Shown piece after piece: positions 24,031 to 34,108 of a DNA stretch of 45,365 nt; within the stretch, counting starts at the first letter, position 1, and every line of letters begins with the position of its first letter. Under the pieces are notes generated by a model. That model made no database searches and was not told the DNA's origin. It saw only the letters and a list, made by a program, of their open reading frames with translations. Location of the stretch: assembly GCF_947631555.1 (NCBI RefSeq), contig NZ_CANRLT010000011.1, forward strand, positions 1 through 45,365. The letters run 5' to 3'. The position numbers were made by a program, and so were the translations under genes. This DNA is from an uncultured Mailhella sp. (GTDB lineage Bacteria > Desulfobacterota > Desulfovibrionia > Desulfovibrionales > Desulfovibrionaceae).

Positions 24031-24441
24031 TCAGGCTTTTTCCCTGTTCGCCTTTTCGTATTTGGACGGGCATTTGGTCATGAGCGTTCTGGCGGTGAAG
24101 TCCGCGCCGTCCATGCGGCCTTCCACGATGACTTCGGAGCCTTGTTCAAAGGTGTCGGGCAGAACGCCGCGGTAGTGGACACGGATGCCCTTTTCAGGCT
24201 GTTCCAGATCCACCAGCGTAAAATCCGCCCCCAGACCGTTGGCGGGCTTGACGATGTCGCCGGAGGTAACTCCGAAGAGCCGGGCCGCCTTGAGCTTATC
24301 CGCGGGAAGTTCCAGAGCCTCGGAGACGTTGAGATGATAGACGGTGCCCTCGGACAGCGCGGACCAGGCCATGAAGCCTACACCTCCCACGAAAAGGAGA
24401 AAGGCCAGAGCGTAGATGCAGGGATTCTTTTTTGATGCCAT
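24031..24441 (-). CDS. ccmE: CcmE, periplasmic heme chaperone of the C-x3-Y type
   Basis: 136 residues. One N-terminal membrane anchor (~9-29), then the OB-fold domain (GDIVKPANG, VHYRGVLPDTFEQGSEVIVEG). The heme-attachment site, H-x3-Y in E. coli, is here C124-P-S-K-Y128. The cysteine form is known from Desulfovibrio and archaeal CcmE and binds heme through cysteine. It receives heme from CcmC and passes it to CcmF. First gene of the ccmE-F-A-B-C-D-TPR-mnmE series, 64 bases before ccmF. Confidence 0.95.
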   Translation of the reverse strand: MASKKNPCIYALAFLLFVGGVGFMAWSALSEGTVYHLNVSEALELPADKLKAARLFGVTSGDIVKPANGLGADFTLVDLEQPEKGIRVHYRGVLPDTFEQGSEVIVEGRMDGADFTARTLMTKCPSKYEKANREKA

Positions 24442-24606
24442 GCTGTCTCCTTTGGGCGGGAAGGATACCTTTCAGAATACCCCGATGAGGCACAGGCGTC
24501 TGTGACTGTGCGCACACGCGGAGCGGAAAAGGGCGGACGCCCTCCCTCCTTGCCTTTTGGCATAAGGATTGTGACAGATTTGAGAGCGCAGCGCAAGTAG
24601 GAACGA

Positions 24607-25668
24607 TTACTGATTTTCAGCCGCCTCCGGAGCGGAAGAACCGTTGGCCACGGCGCGTGCCCGGCGTTCTCGGGCGGCTTCCCGCATGTCGGTCACCATG
24701 TCGCTTTCATCGACGATTTCCCGTCCGAGCATCTCTTCCATCACGTCTTCCAGAGAGACGACGCCCGCGAGACCTCCGAATTCGTCGAGGACGGCGAAGA
24801 GGTGCTGGTGGCGTTCCAGAAATTCAGTGAGCAGCTTGTCGAGAGTGAGGGATTCGAGAACGAAGTGTATGGGGCGCATGATTTCAGCCAGCGTCTTATG
24901 GCCGTGTTCCGTATCGCGCTGCATGGCCACGTCCCGGCGCAGAACCAGTCCCACCACATCCTCGTTGTCTCCCGCGTAGACCGGGACACGGCTGAAATGC
25001 CAGAAGGTCGGGTTGTTGAACGCCTGCTCCACGGTATAGTCTTCGGGGAGAGAAAAGACCACGGTGCGCGGCGTCATGATGTCGTGGACATGTTTCTGAT
25101 CGAGTGCCAGAACATTGCTGATGGTGGTTTCCTCATAGCCCTGTATGGTTCCCGCCTGCCGCGAGATGCGGGCCATGGCCTTGATGTCGTCTTCTGTGGC
25201 CTCCGGTCCGCTGGCCTTTGGGGTGATGAGCCGCGTGACCATGCCCGACAGCCAGGTCATGGGCCGGAGCAGGGCGGTGAGCACATAGAGCGGCCAGGCC
25301 AGGAGTCTGCCGAGCTGTTCGGGATAGGAGACGCCCAGAGTCTTGGGGACAATTTCACCGAAGAGCAGCACCAGCACAGTGAACAGCGCAGCGAAGGCCG
25401 GAGTGCTGGCGTCGCCCAAGGTGGAGGCCGCCAGTGCGCCGGCGATGGACGCGCCCGCGGTGTTGGCGATGGTGTTTGTGGTGAGTATGGCGGAGATGGG
25501 CTGATCGACGTTGGCGCGCAGGGTATAGAGCAGTCCGCCGGTTTTGGAGCCGTCTTCGCGCATCTTTTCAAGAGCCGTCCAGGAAAGGGAATAGAGCATG
25601 GCTTCCAGCATGGAACACAGGGCGGAGACGGAGAGGGCCAGTGCGACAGTGATGATAAGTGCGGTCAT
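24607..25668 (-). CDS. DUF21/CBS-domain membrane protein (CNNM/HlyC-CorC relative)
   Basis: 353 residues from MTALIITVALALSVSAL. Three to four helices of a DUF21 (CNNM) transmembrane domain (~1-160, including ISAILTTNTIANT and FGEIVPKTLGV), then a CBS pair (~205-325, with IMTPRTVVF, FSRVPVYAG, FAVLDEFGGLAGVVSLEDVMEEMLG). The C-terminal CorC/HlyC domain is missing; the chain stops 30 residues after the second CBS. CNNM proteins are linked to Mg2+ or Na+ transport, and adenine nucleotides often bind the CBS pair. Neither possible start (25668, or in-frame ATGs at 25707 and 25731) has a clear ribosome binding site, and the chosen one begins at the first helix. Confidence 0.85.
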   Translation of the reverse strand: MTALIITVALALSVSALCSMLEAMLYSLSWTALEKMREDGSKTGGLLYTLRANVDQPISAILTTNTIANTAGASIAGALAASTLGDASTPAFAALFTVLVLLFGEIVPKTLGVSYPEQLGRLLAWPLYVLTALLRPMTWLSGMVTRLITPKASGPEATEDDIKAMARISRQAGTIQGYEETTISNVLALDQKHVHDIMTPRTVVFSLPEDYTVEQAFNNPTFWHFSRVPVYAGDNEDVVGLVLRRDVAMQRDTEHGHKTLAEIMRPIHFVLESLTLDKLLTEFLERHQHLFAVLDEFGGLAGVVSLEDVMEEMLGREIVDESDMVTDMREAARERRARAVANGSSAPEAAENQ

Positions 25669-25860
25669 GGTTCGGCACGGGGTTGGAGGATACGGAAGTT
25701 CCAGCATAGACGAAGCGGCCGGGAACGGCAATGGCCGGAGAAGAAGGTCACGGTGTGCCGGAAGAGAGCGGCAGCCGGCGGCTTTCGGCCGCCGGGCGTG
25801 TCGCTTGCCTGAAAGAAAGTTTTATGTTATGTCTGCCCCTCATGTATTTCTGACTGGACT

Positions 25861-25945
25861 GCGAGAGTGGCGAAATTGGCATACGCACTGGATTTAGGAT
25901 CCAGCGGAGCAATCCTTGAGAGTTCAAGCCTCTCCTCTCGCACCA
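25861..25945 (+). tRNA. tRNA-Leu(UAG)
   Basis: Acceptor GCGAGAG (25861-25867) pairs with CTCTCGC (25935-25941), then A and encoded CCA. The anticodon stem CTGGA/TCCAG encloses TTTAGGA, giving anticodon TAG at 25895-25897. It has the class II long variable arm of leucine tRNAs. TTCAAGC is the T loop. Confidence 0.97.
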
Positions 25946-26021
25946 TTTTTTGGCAGCCTTATCCCCTGTCCGTGGCCGAAAGGGTCGGGCGGACACGTTA
26001 TCTTCAAGGAGTCTTGTTGTC

Positions 26022-27329
26022 ATGTCCCATACTGTTGAAGTTCTTTCTCCCGTGTCCCGCAAGATCAGCGTGACGGTTCCCGCCGAAGAGGTCAACGCCG
26101 CCCTTGATGCCGCGGCCCGACAGATCGGCGCTTCCGTCTCCCTGCCCGGCTTCCGTAAGGGTAAGGCTCCGATTGCTGCCATTGAAAAGCGCTTTGCCGG
26201 GGACGTCACCTCCCGCGCCATGGAAACGCTGGTGGAGCGCCGTGTGGCCGAGATCCTCAAGGAAGAGGATCTGAAGCCGCTTTCCCGTCTGGACTTTAAC
26301 GGCGACCCCATTGTCCGTGGTCAGGAACTGAAGTTCTCTTTCTCCTTTGAGACGCTGCCCGACGTGAAACTCCCTGAAGACCTGTCCGCCGTCAAGGTGG
26401 AAATGGGTTCCACAGAAGCCACCGATCAGGATATCGAGGAACTGACAAAGCGTATGCTGAAGGCTATGGCCACCCTTGAGGACGTGACCGAACACCGCTT
26501 GCCCGAGGACGGCGACGTGGTGACCTTTGACGCCGACGGCGAAGTGGACGGCAAGCCCGTGCCCGGCATGAAGGCGAAGGACTACACCATTCAGCTGGCG
26601 GCGCCTCAGGATGGCATGGAGTTTTCCGAACTGGACAAGATTCTCCGCGGCCTGCATGCCGGCGAGGAAGGTTCGGGCACGATGGTCTGCCCCGAAGACC
26701 ATGTGGATGAGAATCTGCGCGGCAAGACCGTGGATCTGCACGTAAAGCTGCACAAGATCAGCCGAGAGGTGCTCCCTGAACTGAATGACGAGTACGCGAA
26801 GAAGGTGGGCTTCGCTGACGAAGCCGCACTGCGCCGCAGTCTTGCCGAAGAGGCTGGGAGAAACAAGGCCTCTGCCGCACGGGAGGAAGCAGAGCGCAAG
26901 ATTCTGGAAAAACTGCTCGCGGATCAGGACTTTCCCCTGCCCGAAAGCCTGGTCAAGGCCCGGCGCGAGGAATATGAAAGCGAAGTCCGCAGCTATTTGA
27001 GCCGCGGGGGACTGGATAAGGACGCCATTGAAAACAGCCTGAAGGGTATGGAAGAAGATTGCCAAAAGCAGGCTGAAGAGCGCGCCCGTGCCCAGATCTT
27101 CCTTACCGCTCTTGCGCGCCGTGAAAAGATTGAAGTCTCCGAGCAGGAAGTGGACATGCAGATCATGCGGATGGCCCGTGAATACAAGCAGGACTTCCGC
27201 AAGCTGCGTGACCTTCTCTATCAGAATGGAGCCGTCAACGACTTGCACGATCGCATTGCTACGGCCAAGGCCATGGAGCTTTTGTTCGACAAGGCCGAGA
27301 AAGTCAGGGCGGAAGCCGCCGCAGAGTGA
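26022..27329 (+). CDS. tig: Trigger factor, ribosome-bound chaperone
   Basis: 435 residues from [19 protein letters not shown]. The N-terminal ribosome-binding domain has the signature loop GFRKGKAP (~44-51, family G-F-R-x-G-x-x-P). The PPIase domain covers ~150-245, with [19 protein letters not shown]. The C-terminal helical arms are rich in E, K and R. It receives nascent chains at the ribosome exit and also acts as a prolyl isomerase. AAGGAG lies ten bases before the ATG. The gene starts 76 bases after tRNA-Leu(UAG) and heads the tig-clpP-clpX-lon cluster. Confidence 0.97.
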   Translation: MSHTVEVLSPVSRKISVTVPAEEVNAALDAAARQIGASVSLPGFRKGKAPIAAIEKRFAGDVTSRAMETLVERRVAEILKEEDLKPLSRLDFNGDPIVRGQELKFSFSFETLPDVKLPEDLSAVKVEMGSTEATDQDIEELTKRMLKAMATLEDVTEHRLPEDGDVVTFDADGEVDGKPVPGMKAKDYTIQLAAPQDGMEFSELDKILRGLHAGEEGSGTMVCPEDHVDENLRGKTVDLHVKLHKISREVLPELNDEYAKKVGFADEAALRRSLAEEAGRNKASAAREEAERKILEKLLADQDFPLPESLVKARREEYESEVRSYLSRGGLDKDAIENSLKGMEEDCQKQAEERARAQIFLTALARREKIEVSEQEVDMQIMRMAREYKQDFRKLRDLLYQNGAVNDLHDRIATAKAMELLFDKAEKVRAEAAAE

Positions 27330-27436
27330 TGGCGTATTTCCCCGGCCCTGCCGGGGAATCTTTTCCATATGAATCGGCCCGCCGCGTCCGCAGGGGCCGT
27401 GCAGGTTCGGACAGACGTTCCGAACGAGGAGCTACC

Positions 27437-28048
27437 GTGACCATTCCTTTCGTGATTGAAACTTCCGGGCGTACCGAACGCGCCTATGACATCTATTCCC
27501 GTCTGCTCAAGGATCGCATTGTCCTTCTGTGCGGCGAAGTGAACGACGCTGTGGCGTCGCTCATCTGCGCCCAGCTGCTTTTTCTGGAGTCCCAGGATCC
27601 AGAAAAGGAAATTAGTCTGTACATCAACAGCCCCGGCGGTTCAGTGACGGCAGGTATGTCCATTTACGACACCATGCAGTTCATCGCATCGCCCGTTGCG
27701 ACACTGTGCGTCGGCCAGGCGGCCAGCATGGGGGCGTTCCTGCTGGCCGGAGGCGCCAGGGGTATGCGCTACGCACTGCCCAACAGCCGGATCATGATCC
27801 ATCAGCCGTCGTCCGGATACCAGGGGCAGATCACGGATATGGATATCCATGTACGCGAAGGTCAGCGCCTCAAGAAGACGCTGAACCGTATACTCGCGGA
27901 AAACACCGGCAACAGCATCGCCCGCGTGACTGCGGCCACCGAGCGCGATAATTTCATGTCGGCGGAAGAGGCTCTCAAGTTCGGCCTTATCGACCGCATA
28001 CTCACTTCCCGCCGCGATGTGGCGGATTCTGCGGAGAAACAGGCATGA
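27437..28048 (+). CDS. clpP: ClpP, serine protease subunit of Clp
   Basis: 203 residues, GTG start. Catalytic triad: Ser in GQAASMGAF (~97), His in [10 protein letters not shown] (~122), Asp in ATERDNFMS (~171). [11 protein letters not shown] is the oxyanion-hole motif. It forms the tetradecameric chamber that degrades substrates fed by ClpX or ClpA. The GTG was chosen because AGGAG lies six to seven bases upstream and the family begins here (TIPFVIE); the frame is open further upstream without a site. The last four bases overlap clpX (ATGA). Confidence 0.97.
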   Translation: MTIPFVIETSGRTERAYDIYSRLLKDRIVLLCGEVNDAVASLICAQLLFLESQDPEKEISLYINSPGGSVTAGMSIYDTMQFIASPVATLCVGQAASMGAFLLAGGARGMRYALPNSRIMIHQPSSGYQGQITDMDIHVREGQRLKKTLNRILAENTGNSIARVTAATERDNFMSAEEALKFGLIDRILTSRRDVADSAEKQA

Positions 28049-29271
28049 GCGAAGACTCTCAGGACACGCGCTGCTCCTTCTGCGGCAGGGACGCCACAGA
28101 GGTGCGTCATCTTGTGCAGCAGGGTTCTCTCTATATCTGCGATGAGTGCGTGACGGCCTGCGCGAAAATTATCGCCGGGGACGACGATGCGGAAACGCTG
28201 CCGGAACCGCCTTCAGGTCTGCTTACTCCCCAGCAGATCAAGGCCCACCTTGATGAGTACGTCATCGGTCAGGAACAGGCCAAGAAGACCCTTTCCGTGG
28301 CCGTACACAATCATTATAAGCGCGTGTTTCACGGGGGGGCGCTGGACGGCGTCGAGCTGGAAAAGAGCAATATTCTGCTGCTTGGGCCTACGGGCAGCGG
28401 CAAAACCCTGCTGGCACGCACACTGGCGCGCATTCTCAAGGTTCCCTTCGCCATTGCAGACGCTACCACGCTCACCGAAGCCGGCTATGTGGGCGAGGAC
28501 GTGGAGAACATTCTTGTGCAGCTGCTTCAGAACGCCGATTACGATCTCGACGCGGCTTGCCGGGGCATCATCTACATTGACGAGATCGACAAGATCGCGC
28601 GCAAGGCCGACGGGCCTTCCATCACCCGTGACGTTTCGGGCGAGGGTGTGCAGCAGGCCCTTCTCAAAATCATCGAAGGCACGGTGGCCAATGTCCCGCC
28701 CAAGGGCGGCCGCAAGCACCCTCAGCAGGAATTCATCCGCATGGACACGTCGAATATCCTGTTCATCGTGGGCGGTGCCTTCATCGGGCTGGAAAAGCTC
28801 GTGGAATCCCGCAGCCGCGGCACGTCCATGGGCTTTGGCGCGCATATCGAGAAGAAGACGGAACACCGCCTCGGCGAACTGCTGGACGGTGTGATTCCCT
28901 CCGACCTTGTGCAGTTCGGCCTCATCCCGGAGTTCATCGGCCGTATCCCCGTCATTACGCATGTGGAGGAGCTGAGCAGAGACGATCTCATCCGCGTGAT
29001 GAAGGAACCGAAGAACGCCCTTGTCAAGCAGTACCAGAAGCTGTTCGAACTGGACGGCGTGGCCCTGCGCTTTGAAGAGGACGCCCTGCGCGCCGTGGCG
29101 GAAAAGGCGCTGGAAAACAAGACCGGTGCACGCGGCCTGCGGAACGTTCTGGAGAGTGTCATGCTTGACATCATGTACGAGCTTCCTTCGCTTGCCGGCG
29201 TGAAGGAATGTGTCATCACCCGCGGCGTCATCGCAGGCACGGAAAAGCCCGTGCTTTCCTCAGCGGCCTAG
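28045..29271 (+). CDS. clpX: ClpX, AAA+ unfoldase of ClpXP
   Basis: 408 residues. The N-terminal zinc-binding domain has four cysteines ([11 protein letters not shown]...ICDECVTAC, residues ~10-38). Walker A is [11 protein letters not shown] (~112-122) and Walker [12 protein letters not shown]. The ClpP-docking loop is IGF-like (EFIGRIPVI region). VEDTLKRR-type sensor and C-terminal small domain ([12 protein letters not shown]) are complete. Translation is coupled to clpP through ATGA. Confidence 0.97.
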   Translation: MSEDSQDTRCSFCGRDATEVRHLVQQGSLYICDECVTACAKIIAGDDDAETLPEPPSGLLTPQQIKAHLDEYVIGQEQAKKTLSVAVHNHYKRVFHGGALDGVELEKSNILLLGPTGSGKTLLARTLARILKVPFAIADATTLTEAGYVGEDVENILVQLLQNADYDLDAACRGIIYIDEIDKIARKADGPSITRDVSGEGVQQALLKIIEGTVANVPPKGGRKHPQQEFIRMDTSNILFIVGGAFIGLEKLVESRSRGTSMGFGAHIEKKTEHRLGELLDGVIPSDLVQFGLIPEFIGRIPVITHVEELSRDDLIRVMKEPKNALVKQYQKLFELDGVALRFEEDALRAVAEKALENKTGARGLRNVLESVMLDIMYELPSLAGVKECVITRGVIAGTEKPVLSSAA

Positions 29272-29315
29272 CAAAGCGCTTTCCGCGGCACACCGGCCCA
29301 GAACAGAGGTTTGCC

Positions 29316-31670
29316 ATGTCCGAACAGACGGCACTGGAACTCCCGATTATCACGCTCCGCGAAGTGGTCATGTTTCCCCGCGTGCTTATGACCTTCCAGG
29401 TGGGGCGCGCCGCCTCCGTGAGCGCCATTGACAGCGCGGTCATGGAATACGGGAGGCAGATTTTCATGGTGGCCCAGAAGAGTTCTTCCATCGAGCGGCC
29501 CGGACTGGACGACCTCTTCCCCATAGGCGTGGTCAGCCGGGTGCAGAAGGCGGAGAAAGGTCAGGACGGCACGGTCAGGCTGGTCTGTGAAGGCTTGTAC
29601 CGTGCCGCCTGGCTGCCTCTGAACGACAGCTCGCCCTTCGGCGACCGAGCTTTTCCCCGCCTGAGAACCGTGCCTGTGGAAGAGACGCTTGCCGAGGATC
29701 CCGAACTGCCGGCCGTCATCGAAGCTTTGCAGGAGGTGCTGTCCGAAGTTTGCCGTCAGAGCCGCCACATCACGCCCGAACAGCTCTCCGCCTTCGCCCT
29801 TATCGAGGAACCCGGCGCTCTTGCCGACGCCGTAGCCCCATGGCTGAAGACGGACTATCTCCACAGACAGGCCATCCTTGAAATTCTGGATCAGGGCCGG
29901 AGACTGCGTCAGGTGTATGAGCTTTTGGGCGGCGAAATCGTGTCTTCCAAGGTAAGCAAGGCCGTCAAGAGCCGCGTCAAGGCGCAGATGGAACAGAGCC
30001 AGAAGGAATACTACCTGACGGAGCAGATCAAGGCCATCAACAAGGAACTGGGCCGCGATGACATTCAGGACGAACTTCTGGAACTGGAACAATGCCTTAA
30101 AGCCAAGGACATGCCTGACGAAGCGAGGGAGAAGGCACTGCGGGAAGTCCACAAGCTGCGCCAGATGCTTCCGGGTTCATCGGAATACGTCGTGTCGCGC
30201 AACTATGTGGACTGGATTGCCGACCTGCCCTGGAATTCGCTAAAAGATATTGACATCGACCTTGACAGGGCGCGTACCGTACTCGACGGTGCGCATTACG
30301 GACTGGAAAAAGCCAAGACGCGCATCCTGGAATATCTTGCGGTACAGAAGCTGACCGGCGGGCTGAAGGGGCCTATTCTGTGCCTCGTGGGGCCGCCCGG
30401 CGTGGGCAAGACCTCGCTGGCCCGGTCCATAGCCGAGGCCACTGGGCGCGAATTCGTGCGCATTTCCCTGGGCGGCGTGCGTGACGAAGCCGAGATACGC
30501 GGCCATCGCCGTACCTACATCGGGGCGCTGCCGGGCAAGATCATCATGGCCCTCAAACGGGCGAAGTTCAACAATCCGCTGTTCTGCCTTGACGAGATTG
30601 ACAAGATGAGCGGAGACTTCCGCGGCGATCCGGCTTCCGCCCTGCTGGAGGTGCTGGATCCCGAGCAGAACTGCGCCTTCAACGACCATTATCTCGACAT
30701 GGACTACGATCTGTCCAGAGTGTTCTTCATCACGACGGCCAACTCGATGCAGGACATTCCGGTTCCGCTTCTGGACAGAATGGAAGTGCTCGAGCTTTCC
30801 AGCTACCTGGAAGGGGAGAAAATGCACATTGCCCGGGATTTTCTCCTGCCGAGACAGCGGGAACGGCACGGACTGAAGCCGGAGAACATGGGCATTTCCG
30901 ATGAAGCGCTGCTTGAAATCATCCGTTCCTATACAAGAGAATCCGGCGTGCGCGGGCTGGAGCGCGAGATAGCGGCACTCTGCCGCAAGGCGGCTGTCCG
31001 GATTGTGGAAAAGGATGGCTGCGGTGTCTCGGTGAATCTGCAAAATCTGGAATCTCTGCTCGGCGTGAAGCAGTTCCGTTTTGACGCGAGGGAGACCCAG
31101 CCTTTGTCCGGAGTGGTGGCCGGGCTTGCGTACACCGGCAGCGGCGGAGACATCCTCTATATAGAGACCGTTATCATGCCCGGTTCCGGCAAGCTCCAGG
31201 TCACGGGCAAGCTTGGCGAGGTGATGAAGGAATCGGCGCAGGCGGCCTTTTCCTACCTGCGCTCACGTTCGCATCAGCTGGGACTGCGCCCTGATTTTTA
31301 TAAAGAGGTGGATATCCACGTCCACGTCCCTGAAGGTGCCGTGCCCAAGGACGGTCCCTCCGCGGGCATCACGCTGGCCACGTCCCTGGCTTCGGCGCTT
31401 CTGGATATTCCGGTGCGCGCGGACGTGTGCATGACGGGTGAAATCACTCTGCGCGGCCGCGTCCTGCCCATAGGCGGTCTGCGCGAAAAACTGCTTGCGG
31501 CCCATCGTTCCGGCATGAAAACCGTGCTTATTCCCGCCGAAAACGAAAAAGATCTTCGGGATGTGCCAGCGGACATCGTGAAAGCGCTGGATATCCGGCT
31601 GGTGAATGACGCCGATGAAGTGCTTCCGCTGGCTCTGCTTGCCGGCAGGGACGAAATTTTGTGCTTTTAG
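29316..31670 (+). CDS. lon: Lon, ATP-dependent protease La
   Basis: 784 residues from [21 protein letters not shown]-terminal LON substrate domain (~8-200), coiled helical part with [21 protein letters not shown] split over ~230-250, AAA+ domain with Walker [12 protein letters not shown] and LDEIDKM, then the protease domain with catalytic Ser in [12 protein letters not shown] and Lys in the following strand-helix ([14 protein letters not shown]). It degrades misfolded and regulatory proteins in the cytosol. CAGAGG precedes the ATG. The 44-base gap after clpX suggests shared transcription. Confidence 0.97.
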   Translation: MSEQTALELPIITLREVVMFPRVLMTFQVGRAASVSAIDSAVMEYGRQIFMVAQKSSSIERPGLDDLFPIGVVSRVQKAEKGQDGTVRLVCEGLYRAAWLPLNDSSPFGDRAFPRLRTVPVEETLAEDPELPAVIEALQEVLSEVCRQSRHITPEQLSAFALIEEPGALADAVAPWLKTDYLHRQAILEILDQGRRLRQVYELLGGEIVSSKVSKAVKSRVKAQMEQSQKEYYLTEQIKAINKELGRDDIQDELLELEQCLKAKDMPDEAREKALREVHKLRQMLPGSSEYVVSRNYVDWIADLPWNSLKDIDIDLDRARTVLDGAHYGLEKAKTRILEYLAVQKLTGGLKGPILCLVGPPGVGKTSLARSIAEATGREFVRISLGGVRDEAEIRGHRRTYIGALPGKIIMALKRAKFNNPLFCLDEIDKMSGDFRGDPASALLEVLDPEQNCAFNDHYLDMDYDLSRVFFITTANSMQDIPVPLLDRMEVLELSSYLEGEKMHIARDFLLPRQRERHGLKPENMGISDEALLEIIRSYTRESGVRGLEREIAALCRKAAVRIVEKDGCGVSVNLQNLESLLGVKQFRFDARETQPLSGVVAGLAYTGSGGDILYIETVIMPGSGKLQVTGKLGEVMKESAQAAFSYLRSRSHQLGLRPDFYKEVDIHVHVPEGAVPKDGPSAGITLATSLASALLDIPVRADVCMTGEITLRGRVLPIGGLREKLLAAHRSGMKTVLIPAENEKDLRDVPADIVKALDIRLVNDADEVLPLALLAGRDEILCF

Positions 31671-32025
31671 GCGTCTCATGCGTTGGCAGCCTCTCTGCGT
31701 ATGCCCAGAGCCTTTGCCGGAGACCTTGGCGGCGCAGTGCTTTAGGCTTGCAGCGCGTTTAAGAGAGAAATGCCGTTACCGGTACTTGCGCACGGCGGAA
31801 AAGGACGTGCGCCCCGGGTCTGGCTGTCTGCGCATCTCCTTTCGTCTTTTCTTCTTCACGGGCTTCAGACCGGAGACAGCCCCCGTGAGAGACTTTGCCG
31901 CCTCAGGTAGTCGTTCTCAAAAAAAACAGGGAGTCGGCCCTCTCGGACACTGGAGTGAAGTTTCTTTCGTTGCGCACGGCGGGCAAAAGGGCTAGAGAGT
32001 AAAAAACGTCCGTCGAGGAGGGAAC
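31671..32025 (+). other. Gap between lon and the hydrolase gene, no supported gene
   Basis: About 355 bases. An open frame from ATG 31678 to 31995 (105 codons, Cys/Arg-rich) lacks a ribosome binding site and resembles no family. Two partial inverted repeats are present but no clean terminator. The last bases hold GAGGAGG for the next gene. Confidence 0.4.
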
Positions 32026-32640
32026 ATGCCGGTCATCACCATGCCTTTCGGCCCGCTCGAAGCCAACTGCCACATTGTTTATCAGGGAAGCGATGCCGTG
32101 ATTTTCGACCCGTCCAGCGAGACGGAACAGGTGCTGGATACGCTTGCGGCACATAAGCTTACGCTACATGCCATCGCGCTCACCCACCTGCACGCCGACC
32201 ATTGCCTCGGCTGCGCGGCGCTCGCCCGCATCACGGGATTGACGCCGTTTGTGGGCAAAGAGGACTGGGACGAGCGCAGCCTGCTTCTGTGCAAGGGCAT
32301 GAGCTTCGGTATGTATGTCGAGCCGTTTGAAGCCAGAATTCTGGAACCGGGCGAAGTCGTCTGGGGGGCGCTCCGCTGCCGCGTCATCGGTACGCCCGGG
32401 CATTCCGCGGGCAGCCTTTGCTACTATTTTCCTGATCTCAAGGCCGTTATCACGGGGGACCTGCTTTTTTACCGCTCCGTGGGGCGCACCGATTTTCCGG
32501 GAGGCGACAGCGAGGCGCTGGCCCGTTCCCTGCGCGGCTCCATCTACACGCTGCCGGGCGACGTGACGGTCTATCCCGGGCACGGCCCAGAAACCAGCGT
32601 CGGGGCAGAAGCTTCCGGCAATCTGTACTGCCGGGCGTAG
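32026..32640 (+). CDS. Metallo-beta-lactamase-fold hydrolase (glyoxalase II/YcbL-like)
   Basis: 204 residues. The metal site THLHADHCLG (~53-62, family T-H-x-H-x-D-H) is followed by the second ligand GTPGHSAGSLCY, the bridging Asp in VITGDLLFYRSVGR, and a terminal His in YPGHGPETSVG. Order and length fit the short YcbL/glyoxalase-II-like proteins that hydrolyse thioesters such as S-lactoylglutathione. Low-molecular-weight thiol or hydroxyacyl substrates cannot be told from sequence. A strong GAGGAGGGAAC lies before the ATG. It starts a plus-strand series with the next four genes. Confidence 0.9.
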   Translation: MPVITMPFGPLEANCHIVYQGSDAVIFDPSSETEQVLDTLAAHKLTLHAIALTHLHADHCLGCAALARITGLTPFVGKEDWDERSLLLCKGMSFGMYVEPFEARILEPGEVVWGALRCRVIGTPGHSAGSLCYYFPDLKAVITGDLLFYRSVGRTDFPGGDSEALARSLRGSIYTLPGDVTVYPGHGPETSVGAEASGNLYCRA

Positions 32641-32649
32641 GCACGGGTC

Positions 32650-33231
32650 ATGGCCGCACCCGTCTGTATCCTGACGTGCAGTCCGCGGCGCGGCGGCAAC
32701 AGCGACACGGCGGCCGCTTGGCTGCGCACGGCGTTCAGCCTGCCTGCGGAAGTTCTGCGCGTGGCAGATAAGGCGGTTCACCCCTGTGTCTCCTGCGGGT
32801 ACTGCGCTGAGCGCCCAGGCTCCTGTGTCCTTGACGGGCCGGAAGACGGCGCATTTTCTCTGCTGAAAGCCTTGACCGCCGCGCCTGCGGCCTGTCTCGT
32901 TTCACCCATTTACTTCTATCACCTTCCAGCGCAGGCCAAGGCCCTTATCGACCGCTGCCAGCGTTTTTGGACCGGTGTCCCGCCAGGACGGGGCACCCCG
33001 TTTGGCGCCGTGCTGCTGGCGGGAAGGCCGCAGGGAGAGAGGCTCTTTCAGGGCGCGGAACTGACCCTGCGCTTCATGGCGCACACTTTGGGCCTGAAGC
33101 CGGTTCCTCCGCTCTGCCTGTACGGTGTGGATGCGCCGGATGCACTTGCCGGCCGGACGGAACTACGGGAACGGATACGAAACTACGCCGCGGAGCTGGA
33201 GGCGCTGGCCGGGCATGGGCGTTCTTTTTGA
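32650..33231 (+). CDS. NADPH-dependent FMN reductase-like flavoprotein
   Basis: 193 residues. CSPRRGGNSDTAA (~11-23) is the FMN phosphate loop of the flavodoxin-like FMN_red family (G-S-P-R-x-x-G-N-T). HPCVSCGYCAERPGSC (~43-58) gives a C-x2-C-x2-C...C cluster motif seen in iron-sulfur flavoproteins of anaerobes, and SPIYFYHLPAQAKALIDRC contacts the flavin. Electron transfer to an unknown partner is likely. It follows the hydrolase by nine bases and overlaps comF only if comF uses the upstream start. Confidence 0.82.
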   Translation: MAAPVCILTCSPRRGGNSDTAAAWLRTAFSLPAEVLRVADKAVHPCVSCGYCAERPGSCVLDGPEDGAFSLLKALTAAPAACLVSPIYFYHLPAQAKALIDRCQRFWTGVPPGRGTPFGAVLLAGRPQGERLFQGAELTLRFMAHTLGLKPVPPLCLYGVDAPDALAGRTELRERIRNYAAELEALAGHGRSF

Positions 33232-33247
33232 TGTGAGGCTTCCGGCC

Positions 33248-34021
33248 ATGCTCATGGAGCATCTGGCAGCACTGCGCCGCTTCTCCGGGCTGTGCGAGCG
33301 GCGCTGCGCGGCATGCCTGACCGTCTTTGAGCCGGAGGCGGGGAAGGGTGATGCGCTTTCTCAGTCGCTTTGCCCCGGCTGCCGCGCCCGGATCGTCCGC
33401 CGCGAGGCCGGCTTCTGCCCGTACTGCGGTGAACCGTTCGCCCTTTCTGATGCGCCCTGTGTTCCCTGTGGGAAATGCCTGCGCGTATTGCCGCCGTGGA
33501 GGGAATTTCTGTTTTTCGGCGTGTACGAGGGCCTGCTTCGCGAACTCATCCTCCGCGGCAAGTTCGGCGCAAGCCTGGCCTCTCTGCGTTTCCTTGGCGA
33601 GCTTCTCGCAGATGTATGCAGCGCCTATTACGCGGCCGCCACTCTGCCGGACGCCGTGATTCCCATGCCGCTCCACGTCCGGCGTCTCAGGGAACGCGGC
33701 TACAATCAGTGCCGGGAATTGGTCCGGCCGCTTTCAGCCCGACTGGGCGTGCCGGTAAGGGATGATATGCTGCTGCGTGCGGAAGAAACCGCGATGCAGG
33801 CCACGCTGGATCGGGAGCGGCGTCTGAGCATGGGCCGGCCGTTTGTGGCCGGAGCTGTGCGAGGCATGCGTGTCCTGCTTGTGGATGACGTATGCACCAC
33901 GGGAACCACACTCACCCGCGCGGCGGAGTGTCTTCTGCAGGCAGGAGCGCTGTATGTGGATGTGGCGGTTGTGGCGCGCTCCAGCAGCCATACTCCCCCG
34001 GAAACCCTTTCCCGCGCTTGA
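33248..34021 (+). CDS. comF: ComF-family phosphoribosyltransferase-like protein
   Basis: 257 residues. The N-terminus has zinc-finger cysteine pairs (CERRCAAC, LCPGCRARI, FCPYCGEPF, CVPCGKC). The PRTase domain shows PLHVRRLRERGYNQ and the PRPP motif VLLVDDVCTTGTT. In naturally competent bacteria ComF helps move DNA into the cytosol; in others the role is unclear. ATG 33248 has TGAGG nine bases upstream. ATG 33215, overlapping the previous gene by 17 bases, is the alternative. Confidence 0.88.
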   Translation: MLMEHLAALRRFSGLCERRCAACLTVFEPEAGKGDALSQSLCPGCRARIVRREAGFCPYCGEPFALSDAPCVPCGKCLRVLPPWREFLFFGVYEGLLRELILRGKFGASLASLRFLGELLADVCSAYYAAATLPDAVIPMPLHVRRLRERGYNQCRELVRPLSARLGVPVRDDMLLRAEETAMQATLDRERRLSMGRPFVAGAVRGMRVLLVDDVCTTGTTLTRAAECLLQAGALYVDVAVVARSSSHTPPETLSRA

Positions 34022-34108
34022 ACGCCGGACACCCCGGCCTTGCCAGAACAGGCGTTCACCTGCTATCTAAGCCGTGTTTCCCGCTGTTCCGCCTGCCTTG
34101 AGGAATCT

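Noticed and set aside
26004-27368. Minus-strand open frame of 454 codons opposite tig
   Set aside because: Fully antisense to trigger factor, whose motifs are clear; GC-rich codon usage opens the opposite strand.
31678-31995. Possible small gene after lon
   Set aside because: No ribosome binding site and no family; kept only as an unexplained gap.
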